A stretch of DNA of 60,442 bases from Candidatus Aminicenantota bacterium (GTDB taxonomy: Bacteria; Acidobacteriota; Aminicenantia; Aminicenantales; Aminicenantaceae), in NCBI GenBank assembly GCA_011049545.1, contig DRHQ01000020.1, positions 1-60,442 on the forward strand, written 5' to 3'. The position numbers and the translations under genes are program-made. Positions 43,356 to 52,086 of the stretch are shown piece after piece (the stretch's first letter is position 1; every line of letters starts with the position of its first letter). The notes beneath the pieces were generated by a model. The model was not told the DNA's origin and did not search any database. It saw only the letters and a list, made by a program, of their open reading frames with translations.

Positions 43356-45104
43356 TTATTCAATCATTTCTTCTAATTGAAGATAATTTATGACAGACCC
43401 TAGGACATCCTTAACGGCAAGAGAGATGATATAATGACCCGGATCAACGTACATTTCAGCGGAGTATGGGTAACTTCTATTAACGGCAATCTCATAGTCT
43501 TCAACGGGAATTTTTATTTCTTGAGTCAATTCATGACAAGGAGATATACGGCCTTCTGAATCCATTAGAGCAATGTATATCTTAATTTGTCCGATATAAT
43601 CATCTTCTCGAGGATATAATGTTAAGTTTTTTAGGGGTACAAGGACCTTTAAAGTCAGACGAAGCTTATTCGATCCGGGCATTGGTTCCACAGGCATGAT
43701 TTGGACCATAACATTCATTGGATTGTACTGGCGCTTGAGGTGCAGCCGCGAAAAAACACTCTCTTTAACTTTCTCCTCTTGAGAAATTCGCACATATCCC
43801 CGCCGAACACGAACCTTATATTTTTCCTTAATTCCAGCTAATTTAACCTTAATTGAATGGTATTTATTATCCTCACCTTGAGGAGATTTATATCCAAGGG
43901 AATAGTAAAACTGAAGGTCGTTCTCTATTTTCTCAAGCCCTGATTCGATATCATTGGTATTGAGGATGGCTAAGCCCCCTGTTTCGCGGGCCATAAGTTT
44001 AAGAGCATCATTCTTTACTCTTGATCCAGGCCTCATCATGCCAGAGCCTCGAGAATAAGTATCCCATCCTGCTCCTTTATCTGCTGAGAGGATCATGCTA
44101 TCTAACCCCTGGGCATTGATGGGGTAAAGGACGATCTCATTAGCATTACATCTTGCTGTCAATTCCTTGAATAATCTAGTTGCATCATAGTTCATCGCTT
44201 CGGACCTTGCATTTCCTCTGGGGAAAGCTTGATCAAGAAAGCCAAAAACTTCCTCGCCTGGATTTATAGGCAATCCATCACTGATATAAATCATTATTTT
44301 TTTTCCCTCGATTCCCACTAAATAATCTATAAAAGCATTCATTGATTTCAGGGAGTATAAAAGGTCATTTTGTTCATCTTCAACATAATTTCTGGCATAG
44401 CCCAATGCTCTATCATAACTATCAAATCTGTTAATCCCCGTAGTTTCTGTAACCATTCTGTTTAGCTCTTTTCTCATATCTTCTTTGGTCCTTATTCGTA
44501 AAAGGGATTGGCCAGAGAGCCCTTTTATCTGATTTATAGCCTGGATAAGTTGCCATTCGTTCGAGGTGAATTCCTGTACAATTTCGAGTTTTTGATCAAG
44601 ACAAACGACCATTCCCTGGTTATTATTATCAGTTGAAAAGTTATTTCGAATAAATGGTTCTAATTTTTTTAAACTCCAATTTCTGTTTAAAGGATGGAGA
44701 TGCCAGTTATCGAAATAAATAATAATTTTATTCGCGAACTGTGGAGATTTTTTGGGTAAAGGCTCAGCGAGTACAAAAAGTTTTTTCTTCTCTTTATCAA
44801 GCGCAGATAGATAAACGTCCATTCCCTTGACCTCATAAAAATTAGTCAGCTTCTGGAGTAAACTATCTTCATAGATTTCAAAATTTTCCGGCTTAAGACC
44901 TGTAATTCTCTTGCCTGCTTTATCAGTCACAATAACATCAACATTAGTAACAATAACCTCAACCTCATAGGCAGGCCTTGGTATTTCTTCTTTTTTTTGT
45001 TGCTGGATATTCTTCTTTGCTTCCTGGGATAAAGTATACGGACCCAGGAAAAGGAGGATTAAACTGCTAATGACAGCGTACAAGATTAATTTTTTAATTG
45101 TCAT
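43356..45104 (-). CDS. VWFA-related domain protein of the acidobacterial family
   Basis: 582 residues with an N-terminal signal/anchor segment (LILYAVISSLILLFLGPYTLS). The region VNVDVIVTDKAGKRITGLKPENFEIYEDS (positions about 52-82) is the hallmark of the 'VWFA-related Acidobacterial domain' family (TIGR03436), followed by a von Willebrand A-like domain with MIYISDGLPINPG. The ligand-binding DxSxS of classical VWA is not evident. Secreted, function unknown; the family is largely restricted to Acidobacteria and relatives, which supports the taxonomic guess. No strong Shine-Dalgarno. Confidence 0.82.
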   Translation of the reverse strand: MTIKKLILYAVISSLILLFLGPYTLSQEAKKNIQQQKKEEIPRPAYEVEVIVTNVDVIVTDKAGKRITGLKPENFEIYEDSLLQKLTNFYEVKGMDVYLSALDKEKKKLFVLAEPLPKKSPQFANKIIIYFDNWHLHPLNRNWSLKKLEPFIRNNFSTDNNNQGMVVCLDQKLEIVQEFTSNEWQLIQAINQIKGLSGQSLLRIRTKEDMRKELNRMVTETTGINRFDSYDRALGYARNYVEDEQNDLLYSLKSMNAFIDYLVGIEGKKIMIYISDGLPINPGEEVFGFLDQAFPRGNARSEAMNYDATRLFKELTARCNANEIVLYPINAQGLDSMILSADKGAGWDTYSRGSGMMRPGSRVKNDALKLMARETGGLAILNTNDIESGLEKIENDLQFYYSLGYKSPQGEDNKYHSIKVKLAGIKEKYKVRVRRGYVRISQEEKVKESVFSRLHLKRQYNPMNVMVQIMPVEPMPGSNKLRLTLKVLVPLKNLTLYPREDDYIGQIKIYIALMDSEGRISPCHELTQEIKIPVEDYEIAVNRSYPYSAEMYVDPGHYIISLAVKDVLGSVINYLQLEEMIE

Positions 45105-45238
45105 TTTTCTAAATTTTATAAAAATTCAAAAATAAAAGATAGAGCCGGTTGAGGTCGCATAGCTTGTTCCGAACCCTGTGGGGAATCTTCTTCGCTCCTC
45201 TCCATGATAATTTCAATAATGTATCTTGACGATAATGC

Positions 45239-45275
45239 CTTTTTAGGAAATAATCATTGATTATTTCCTAAAAAG
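45239..45275. repeat. 18-bp perfect inverted repeat (one-base centre)
   Basis: CTTTTTAGGAAATAATCA, one T, then its exact reverse complement. Located between the VWFA gene start and the TonB receptor terminator. It lacks a following U-run on either strand, so it is less likely a terminator than a regulator site or insertion remnant. Confidence 0.7.
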
Positions 45276-45327
45276 CAATTTCACTGATATTTTTATTTTA
45301 CCACAATTCAAAGATCAAGATAAAAAA

Positions 45328-45363
45328 AAGAGGCTGGCACTTATTTCAAGCGCCAGCCTCTTT
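45328..45363 (-). terminator. Rho-independent terminator of the TonB receptor gene
   Basis: On the minus strand AGAGGCTGGCGCTT pairs with AAGTGCCAGCCTCT (one G-U or mismatch) and is followed by a run of T. It begins 16 bp after the receptor stop codon. Confidence 0.85.
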
Positions 45364-45379
45364 GTGCTTTAACTGCAGA

Positions 45380-48376
45380 TCAGAATCTGATTCTGGCTCC
45401 GATGTACAATCTCAAAGGCATAAGGATTTCTGTTATCTCTTGATAATCCCATTTTGGATCATTACGTGTATACTGAAGATCAATAGGTGCCTGTCTATTG
45501 GTGACATTGTAAATATCGAGGAACAAATCAAGAACAGCAACATCTTGTAACTTTATTCCGTAGTTGAACTTTAAATCAAGTTGATAATAATTTTGAGTTT
45601 GCTCTTGTCCGGTCTTTACGTAATCACCACCACCCAACGGCCAATTGTAATAAATGTCGTAAGCATCTGGCAAAAAGTTATAGCTCTCAGTGTATATCAT
45701 TCCTGAATTCCAGTAGAAAAGGGCGCCGATATCCAAGCCAAAAGGAGTTCTATAGGTACCGAAGATCTTAATCTTATGAGGAATGGTTCCAGGAGTAGGT
45801 CCCCACATGTAATCGTTTCTTGGATCAAGAGTAATGAAATCGCCCTGAAGGTCTGCGTTTCCATCAGACTGGCTGTTTCCAAGAGCACGCTTGAATGAAT
45901 ACTGGGCAACTACGAAAGAGCCTGTGACGAATCGCTTTGAGACTTCAAAGTCAAGGCCATAGATATCTCTTTTACCTCCGACGAGGTTAGAGAGGAAATA
46001 GTTGATGTTAGCAGGAGGACCCTCTGCAGGATAACCAAAATCCTCAAAAGTGAGAGCGAGATTTTCATAGCCGGCTGGAATATTTTCAACATAGGTAAAA
46101 AGATCATAATCTTCAATGATGTTGCGGTCTCCGCGGTAATAGCCCTGACTCCTAAAGACCAGCCCATCGCCTAAATCAATCTCATGGGTTAAGGAAAATT
46201 CCCTGGAACGACTATCCTTTGTACTTGGAGTCCAGACAGCATCTCTCTGTTTGTCTCCTCCCCGGATGCGAAAAGTGTACCAGTCGTTATTAAGCCAGAC
46301 CTGCTCTTCCCGAACTCGTCCAGAAAGGTTTCCAGCAAAGTGGATCATACCAAAAGGCGTAGGATCAGAGAATTGTCCGTAGAAGGCCGTTAACTTGTGG
46401 GTCCCTCTTCCGCCTATATTCCAGACCAATCCTATTCTGGGCAGAAATACGGTATTCAAATGAAGAATAGTCTCACCCTTTGAGTCTTTGGTATGGTGAT
46501 TTTCGATTCGGAGTCCTGCATTGAGAGTGAAATATTCGTTGATTTTCCAGTCATCCATGAGGTATCCATACCAGCGCTGGGCTCGGACCTTATTAGGACC
46601 TGTTGCAGCCTGATAAGTTCTCAAGAAGTTCACCCCGTTGTCGCCCATTTCAGCCATGGTTGCTGCTCTCAACTCATCGGAACTCACAACTTCATTCCCA
46701 TCTGTATCAAGGGCGTCAGCGGTGGCATCCCAGTGAGCGTTAATCCAAGGAAGGAGCCGTTCATCGAATTCGCTAGCAGGCATAATACCTGCATCATAAA
46801 GCTCTCCAAGAGTATATCCCGATAGATTAGGATCTAAGGAAGAGCGCCTTTCTCCTAAGGGGTAAAAAACGTCGTCCATATCATTCTCATTGGAGTACAT
46901 TACACCAGCCTTGATCCGCATGTTGCCTAAGAAAAATTCAGAATTTAAACTGACCTGATCCCTCGTGTTTTTATTATCAGCACCTGAAGAGTAGCTTCCA
47001 AACTGGTAGTTCTCAATAGAGGGGTATGTTCCAGCCAAGAAATAAAGCCTGTCTTCAACGCCTGCCTCTGGATAGCGGGGTGCAATCTCCTGTCCCCACC
47101 AGTAATGCCCGTAGCGAACATCTACAATGAGGTTATCTCCAAAGACCCTCTGATAATAGCCACTGTAAGTACCCATATTGTAGTCGTTTAAGGGCTGACG
47201 GGTTTTGATTATGGTTTTATCACGGGATCCCTCTACAGTATAGTCATCCAAGAAATACACAAAAGTAAATGAATCATTAGGAGTCAACTTGAATGAGAGC
47301 TTGCCAAAAAGCCCTTTTCTGCTCTGTTTATAGTTCACTTCCTCTCGGCTCGAAGAAGCAGATTCTGAAAGTTGGAAGTCTTTTGAATTGTTTCTGTACT
47401 GACCTGAAAGAAAAAACCAGATTTTATCCTGCAGCACTGGTCCACCAAAAGTCGCAGCAGTATCATATTTGTTGTCTCTGAATCCCTCGAGCTTTGTGGG
47501 ATCACGCGCGTCATCATGTGCACTCCCGCCGAAGTTCGTGAATAAACCTTCGGGCTGGAAATAAAAGTTTACGGAACCTGAAAATCTGTTTCCTCCTGAC
47601 TTGGTCACGATGTTTCCGACAACACCTTTACCTCCTCCGTATTCAGCCGGAACACCAGAAGTCATAAGTTCCTGCTCTTGAATGACCTCGTTGTTAAAGG
47701 TCATCAGGGCTGTTTGAGATGATAATCCGGTGATGTTCACTCCGTCCAGGAAAAACATATTATCACGGGAGCCACGTTTGCCGCCTCCTCTTGTGTTTAT
47801 CGCTCCTTGGCTTCCTCGGTCATAATAGTTTAAACCGCCTTTACCAGCTGGATCCTGAGATGTATCTCTGCCCCCAGAGTTGGGAACCATGTTGACACCA
47901 GCAGCTAACTGCAGATATCCGACGAAATCTCGAGCTATAGGCAGCGATTCGACAGTCTCATGGGTAATATATTCAGCTATGACAGATCTTGTTGTATCAA
48001 CCGCAGGAGAGACAGCAATAACAGTAATGGCCTCCTCAACTACTGCAGGATTCAACTCGACCTGAAGAACGGTCTGTCTATTTAGAGAGATAAAAATTTC
48101 TGTTGAAGTTTTTTCTGGGAATCCTTCAATGCTTGATTTAAGTTCATAAGTTCCAGGAGTCAGATTAACAAACAAAACTCCTCCATCCACGCCTGAGATT
48201 AAGCTTTTTGATCCCATCATGACAGGGCTTGAGAGAGTTAAGGAAACACCGGGTAGAGCATTACCTTCATCGTCAACAACTGTGACTTTGAGAGTTCCCC
48301 TTTCGGCGGAGTATGTAGCTGAGGTGATCATCAGGATGGATAACAAAATCAACAAAGTTTTGAAGCTTTTTTTCAT
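45380..48376 (-). CDS. TonB-dependent receptor with carboxypeptidase-regulatory N-terminus (Oar-like)
   Basis: 998 residues. Signal peptide ends near TYSAER. Residues about 27-110 form a CarboxypepD_reg/Ig-like domain (GTLKVTVVDDEGNALPGVSLTL). A plug domain follows (ESLPIARDFVGYLQL, NMFFLDGVNITG, VPAEYGGGKGVVGNIVTKSGGN). The rest is a 22-strand-type barrel ending in LYIGARIRF with the C-terminal Phe. An extracellular loop holds an EF-hand-like run, DTDGNEVVSSDE. Imports or binds a large ligand with TonB energy; ligand unknown. AAAGGAG precedes the ATG; a strong terminator follows. Confidence 0.88.
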   Translation of the reverse strand: MKKSFKTLLILLSILMITSATYSAERGTLKVTVVDDEGNALPGVSLTLSSPVMMGSKSLISGVDGGVLFVNLTPGTYELKSSIEGFPEKTSTEIFISLNRQTVLQVELNPAVVEEAITVIAVSPAVDTTRSVIAEYITHETVESLPIARDFVGYLQLAAGVNMVPNSGGRDTSQDPAGKGGLNYYDRGSQGAINTRGGGKRGSRDNMFFLDGVNITGLSSQTALMTFNNEVIQEQELMTSGVPAEYGGGKGVVGNIVTKSGGNRFSGSVNFYFQPEGLFTNFGGSAHDDARDPTKLEGFRDNKYDTAATFGGPVLQDKIWFFLSGQYRNNSKDFQLSESASSSREEVNYKQSRKGLFGKLSFKLTPNDSFTFVYFLDDYTVEGSRDKTIIKTRQPLNDYNMGTYSGYYQRVFGDNLIVDVRYGHYWWGQEIAPRYPEAGVEDRLYFLAGTYPSIENYQFGSYSSGADNKNTRDQVSLNSEFFLGNMRIKAGVMYSNENDMDDVFYPLGERRSSLDPNLSGYTLGELYDAGIMPASEFDERLLPWINAHWDATADALDTDGNEVVSSDELRAATMAEMGDNGVNFLRTYQAATGPNKVRAQRWYGYLMDDWKINEYFTLNAGLRIENHHTKDSKGETILHLNTVFLPRIGLVWNIGGRGTHKLTAFYGQFSDPTPFGMIHFAGNLSGRVREEQVWLNNDWYTFRIRGGDKQRDAVWTPSTKDSRSREFSLTHEIDLGDGLVFRSQGYYRGDRNIIEDYDLFTYVENIPAGYENLALTFEDFGYPAEGPPANINYFLSNLVGGKRDIYGLDFEVSKRFVTGSFVVAQYSFKRALGNSQSDGNADLQGDFITLDPRNDYMWGPTPGTIPHKIKIFGTYRTPFGLDIGALFYWNSGMIYTESYNFLPDAYDIYYNWPLGGGDYVKTGQEQTQNYYQLDLKFNYGIKLQDVAVLDLFLDIYNVTNRQAPIDLQYTRNDPKWDYQEITEILMPLRLYIGARIRF

Positions 48377-48843
48377 ACTATTTTTTTCTCCTTTCCCAAT
48401 TTCTGGGAAAATTTTTGGCTCTGTCCTCTAACTCAATATCTAGAGCCGAGCCAAATTAACCATTGCCCTGGAATTAAAACTTCATAATGAAGTTATTAAT
48501 CCCATACTTTTAACCATCTTGTTTGAATTGTCTGTTCGATTCTCACCTCCTTTTACTAAGCATCTCAGCCAAAACAATAAGAGGCTGCCTGAGACTCACA
48601 GAAACATCAGCCTCAAACAGCCTCTTTTATTTAAGTGAGCCGTTATGCTGCAAATTTATGCTTTACTCTAAATCTTTTTCTATTCTGTCATTTATATAGT
48701 GCAAAAAACATGCCAATTATAATATAAATCTTTATCTTATTAATTAGATTGAAGTTATATAAATTGTAGGGCCTAATTAATGTAATAAAATTCATTTTAT
48801 TGGATATAAATATTCAAAAAATTGAATTTCTTGCTCTATCCTT
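48377..48843. other. Intergenic region upstream of the TonB receptor
   Basis: No gene seen. Two RNA-scale structures: GGCTCT...AGAGCC at about 48417-48453, and a long nested hairpin at 48579-48628 (AAGAGGCTG ... CAGCCTCTT with inner TGAG/CTCA). The second lies downstream of the TPR gene on the minus strand and may be its terminator, although the following T-run is poor. Confidence 0.5.
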
Positions 48844-49746
48844 CTATTTTATATTCTCTAACATTTTTTTAGCTAAGGCTGCTTTTTCAGATTCAGGCGC
48901 CAATTCAATAACTTTTTTTAAATTCTTTTTTGCTTCCTCCAAGTCACCTTTGTTAAGATATACCAAAGCTAATTGATAATAACCGTTAACATACCTCGGA
49001 TCCACAGCTAAACATTTCTGGAGATAATCAATAGCCATATCTATCTTACGATTTTTAAACAAGAGTATCCCGATATTATAGAACATGCTAGGATCTTCCA
49101 GACTTTTTTCGTCGAGCTGCTCGAAATACTTCATGCCTTCTTCAAGATCGCCTTTTTCAAAATAGATAGCACTAAGATTAATGAGTGTATCCTGTGATTG
49201 AGGCTCTTTTTCGAGCATTAGCTTAAAGGCCTCAATAGCATTTTCTATATCATTTAGCCTGTAATAACAAAGCCCGATCTTATCATAAACCTGGTAAAGG
49301 TCTTGATTCTCGGTCAAAACCCTTTGATATTCCTTTAAAGCTTCATCGTATTTCTTCTGCTGGTATAAGGCATCTCCTGTGATCAAAGGGGATTTAGGAA
49401 TAAAGGTAAGTTTAACATCAATAGGGGGGTTCTTTTTTATTGCAGAGAAGGTAATATTAAAGTTTTGAGGCTCGTATCCTTCAGCCATAAAACCTATAGT
49501 CCATGCGCCGGAACGCATACTAGCCTTCCTCCATCTTCCTTTCTTATCAGTTATTAACTCATATTTTGTTCCGTCTTCAGAAAATATTAAAATCACCTTT
49601 GCCCCTTTAATGGGCTTGCCATCCTCTGATTTTACTGTGCCGCTTGCCATTGCAAAAACCTGAGAATAGAGAAAGGTACTATTAATCATTAGTATTGCTA
49701 AGATAAACATTATCGTTACATTGATTAAGGCCAATGGTTTTTTCAT
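48844..49746 (-). CDS. Secreted TPR protein with N-terminal carboxypeptidase-regulatory domain
   Basis: 300 residues, signal peptide over residues 1-29. A CarboxypepD_reg-like domain follows (ASGTVKSEDGKPIKGAKVIL, to about residue 110). About five TPR units then fill residues 120-295 (for example GDALYQQKKYDEALKEYQR and YYQLALVYLNKGDLEEAKKN). A periplasmic scaffolding role is likely; partner unknown. GGAGGAG lies before the ATG. It precedes the TonB receptor on the same strand but with a possible terminator in between. Confidence 0.75.
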   Translation of the reverse strand: MKKPLALINVTIMFILAILMINSTFLYSQVFAMASGTVKSEDGKPIKGAKVILIFSEDGTKYELITDKKGRWRKASMRSGAWTIGFMAEGYEPQNFNITFSAIKKNPPIDVKLTFIPKSPLITGDALYQQKKYDEALKEYQRVLTENQDLYQVYDKIGLCYYRLNDIENAIEAFKLMLEKEPQSQDTLINLSAIYFEKGDLEEGMKYFEQLDEKSLEDPSMFYNIGILLFKNRKIDMAIDYLQKCLAVDPRYVNGYYQLALVYLNKGDLEEAKKNLKKVIELAPESEKAALAKKMLENIK

Positions 49747-50113
49747 TACTCCTCCGCTTATGTGAAATTCGCAAGAACTCTTATCTGACTAACCTGGATT
49801 ATTCACGAGTCGATGTTGCCAGATTGCCACGCTCCGCTCGCAACGACGATGTTATTTAAAATATATGTCGTCGGATGCAAGGCGTCAGCCCGTGAAGCTG
49901 TGGTCCTCCACCGAAAAAAAGTATCGGCATTTTTTATGAATAATTCAGACTAATTATAACAATAAGAAAAACCAATATCAAAATAAGAATATCTATCCGG
50001 AGAATAGAGATGTTTTCTTGTGTAGGGCTTGACTTGATGAAATTTTTAGAGATATAAATTTTAAAAGCTAAAAAATCATGACTCACAAAGAACCTAAAAG
50101 AAAGAAATTAATA
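49747..50113. other. Gene-free stretch with repeat fragments
   Basis: Contains a fragment of the CATTGCGAGG family (GATTGCCACGCTCC at about 49824) and two copies of a short motif: TGAATAATTCAGACTAATTA at about 49936 and its reverse-oriented variant at about 49783. The same motif occurs at about 9292 and 59012. No gene supported. Confidence 0.55.
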
Positions 50114-50470
50114 TCACATTGGCTCTTTTTGAAAACGAATATTGTATTTTTTTATCTTTTCGTGCAGCGTGGTGTATTTTAAGCTCAGGGATTTTGCTGC
50201 ACTTTTCAGATTTCCATTTACTTGAGATAACGTTCTGATCAATATAGCTCTCTCCACCATGTTCATCAGTTCCTTCAAAGGAACTCTTTGCGTCTCACTA
50301 AAATAGTTTATGAAGAGCTTAAAGCTTTTCATTACGGGTTCTCCCCTTTCCCTTTCACCCAGAAAATCTAAGCTTAACTTATCACCATTTTCAAGTTCAA
50401 ATATTGCTTCAGCGTCGCACCTCTGGTATAACAAATTGTATTGCTCAGCAATTAATTTTTCTCTAGCCAT
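50114..50470 (-). CDS. Fis-type helix-turn-helix regulator
   Basis: 118 residues from the ATG at 50470; an upstream ATG at 50482 lies directly on the Shine-Dalgarno-like AAAAGG. The C-terminal half (ELMNMVERAILIRTLSQVNG and NLKSAAKSLSLKYTTLHEKIKKYNI) is the HTH_8/Fis domain found at the end of sigma-54 activators, but no AAA+ domain is present. The N-terminal 60 residues are not recognised. The start is two bases after the stop of the small upstream gene, so they are co-translated. Probably a DNA-binding regulator of unknown targets. Confidence 0.72.
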   Translation of the reverse strand: MAREKLIAEQYNLLYQRCDAEAIFELENGDKLSLDFLGERERGEPVMKSFKLFINYFSETQRVPLKELMNMVERAILIRTLSQVNGNLKSAAKSLSLKYTTLHEKIKKYNIRFQKEPM

Positions 50471-50472
50471 TG

Positions 50473-50676
50473 TCACGTCCATCCTTTTTCAGAAAATTTT
50501 ATTTTCTTTTTAACCTCTTCAGCCAACATTGGGAGTCCATCTTGAATTTTAAGCTTTTCTATTTCTCCATATCCTAAGGACTCACAATATTTGATGAAAG
50601 AATGCCAGACCGGGTGGATTCGAACCAAGCGCCCTTGTCGGAAATTATCAAGATCAATTTTAATTTCATGATGCAT
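50473..50676 (-). CDS. Small protein of unknown function, partner of the Fis-type regulator
   Basis: 67 residues, MHHEIKIDLDNFRQGRLVRI at the start and charged throughout (EEVKKKIKFSEKGWT end). Support for being real: AGGAG ten bases before the ATG and a two-base gap to the next start. I do not recognise the family. No signal peptide or membrane segment. It may act with the regulator. Confidence 0.55.
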   Translation of the reverse strand: MHHEIKIDLDNFRQGRLVRIHPVWHSFIKYCESLGYGEIEKLKIQDGLPMLAEEVKKKIKFSEKGWT

Positions 50677-51119
50677 GGTGTTGTGCTCCTTTTTTTCTAA
50701 TCTATCTTTTTACGCCCTTCATATATATATACGTAATTGAATCACAAATTGATGCATTCTTATTGAAATTCCTCGGATGAGCCCGATTGCTTTCACTTAA
50801 GTCTCCTTCGCTCTGTTACATGAAGTAATCTAATGTTATATTTAGCAAAATTCACACCAAACTGAATTAAACTTAATTAGGGGAAAGAAAAGAGTTGAGG
50901 GAGACAATCCTGTCATATATTTATGACACATGACTTATAATAAATGAAAGGGAGTACATCGAGAGATGGATATCGCAATTACTTCGGTGGCCCGGATTTC
51001 GACCTGAAACAAGCAAACAGGACGTTTTTTGTGAAGCTGTTTCTCCTGCGCCCTCTAAGAATTCTGAAATATTCTCGTGATCCTTAACAAGCCTAATCAA
51101 CGGATCCCAAAAGCCAAAA
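50677..51119. other. Intergenic stretch between GH130 and the small regulator operon
   Basis: No gene supported. A minus-strand frame at 50921-51166 overlaps the GH130 3' end in another frame and lacks a Shine-Dalgarno. No recognisable repeat. Confidence 0.5.
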
Positions 51120-52067
51120 TTATAAAACGTCTGTTTCTTTCTTCTTACACAAAGAAAGGAGATCATCTATGTGGGCAGTAGCTAGACAGATGGAAGTATC
51201 ACAGGCACCATAATATATTTTCACCTCTTTATTCTTTTCCAAGATTGCACCAGTCGTAAAAACAACATTTGGAACATCACCCACGCGCTCATAGTATTCA
51301 GTAGGTGATAAAATTGGCTCTCTTGAGCGGCCAATAAGTACAGCTGGATCCTTAAGATCAAAGAGGGCAACACCCAGTCTGTAAATTGGACCAGCAGATG
51401 TTCTTTTCACACCATGGTATATAAGAAGCCATCCTTTCTTTGTTCGGATAGGCGGAGCGCCGGGGCCAATTCTGTCTGCATCCCAGTAGCCTGGCCGAGT
51501 CTCAAAGACCACCTTTGAATCTCCCCAATGAATGAGGTCATGGGAGTAAGATATCCAGGTGGCTATGCCAGCTGCCATAGGTCTGTCATAACGGACATAT
51601 CTTTTGTTAAATTTTTTGGGAAAGATAACAGCGTTTTTATTCACCGGTTCAGAGATAAGTGCAATCCGCTCAAAACTTTCAAAGTCTTTTGTCTTAGCCA
51701 GAGCAAGGCGAGAAGAATAGTGGGAATATGCAGTGTATATGATGTAGAAGGTATCATCTACCTTAGTAATTCTTGGATCCTCCAAACCTCTCTTCTCATA
51801 TGTCTTGAAGGGTTCCTGATTCGATGGAGCAAGGGCAGGCTTTTTATCTATTTCAAATTTCTTGCCGTCTCTGCTCCGTGCAATCCAGAGGGAAGACTTG
51901 CCCTCAACACCCTCAACCCTAACAAGAAGGATATATTCATTCTTATAGACCGTGGCTGCAGCATTAAATACTGTATTACAGGGAACAGGGATGTCACTGC
52001 TCGTGATGATAGGATTTTCTATATATCTTTCGACAATCTCCTTTCCCTTTTTTCTGCCTTTTCTCAT
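51120..52067 (-). CDS. Glycoside hydrolase family 130 protein (mannoside phosphorylase type)
   Basis: 315 residues, five-bladed propeller. GH130 features: FNAAATVYKNEYILLVRVE, RGLEDPRITKVDDTFYIIYTA with the catalytic Asp in EDPR, YDRPMA, and IGPGAPPIRTKKGWLLIYHG with GPGAPP. Family members phosphorolyse or hydrolyse beta-1,2- or beta-1,4-mannosides. No signal peptide, so cytoplasmic. CAGGAGG precedes the ATG; it lies 19 bp after the GT4 gene stop in one operon, a common GH130-GT pairing for mannan-type oligosaccharide metabolism. Confidence 0.86.
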   Translation of the reverse strand: MRKGRKKGKEIVERYIENPIITSSDIPVPCNTVFNAAATVYKNEYILLVRVEGVEGKSSLWIARSRDGKKFEIDKKPALAPSNQEPFKTYEKRGLEDPRITKVDDTFYIIYTAYSHYSSRLALAKTKDFESFERIALISEPVNKNAVIFPKKFNKRYVRYDRPMAAGIATWISYSHDLIHWGDSKVVFETRPGYWDADRIGPGAPPIRTKKGWLLIYHGVKRTSAGPIYRLGVALFDLKDPAVLIGRSREPILSPTEYYERVGDVPNVVFTTGAILEKNKEVKIYYGACDTSICLATAHIDDLLSLCKKKETDVL

Positions 52068-52086
52068 CTCGCCTCCTGAATCTTTC

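Noticed and set aside
50921-51166. 81-codon minus-strand frame downstream of GH130
   Set aside because: It overlaps the GH130 3' end in another frame, with no Shine-Dalgarno or recognisable domain.
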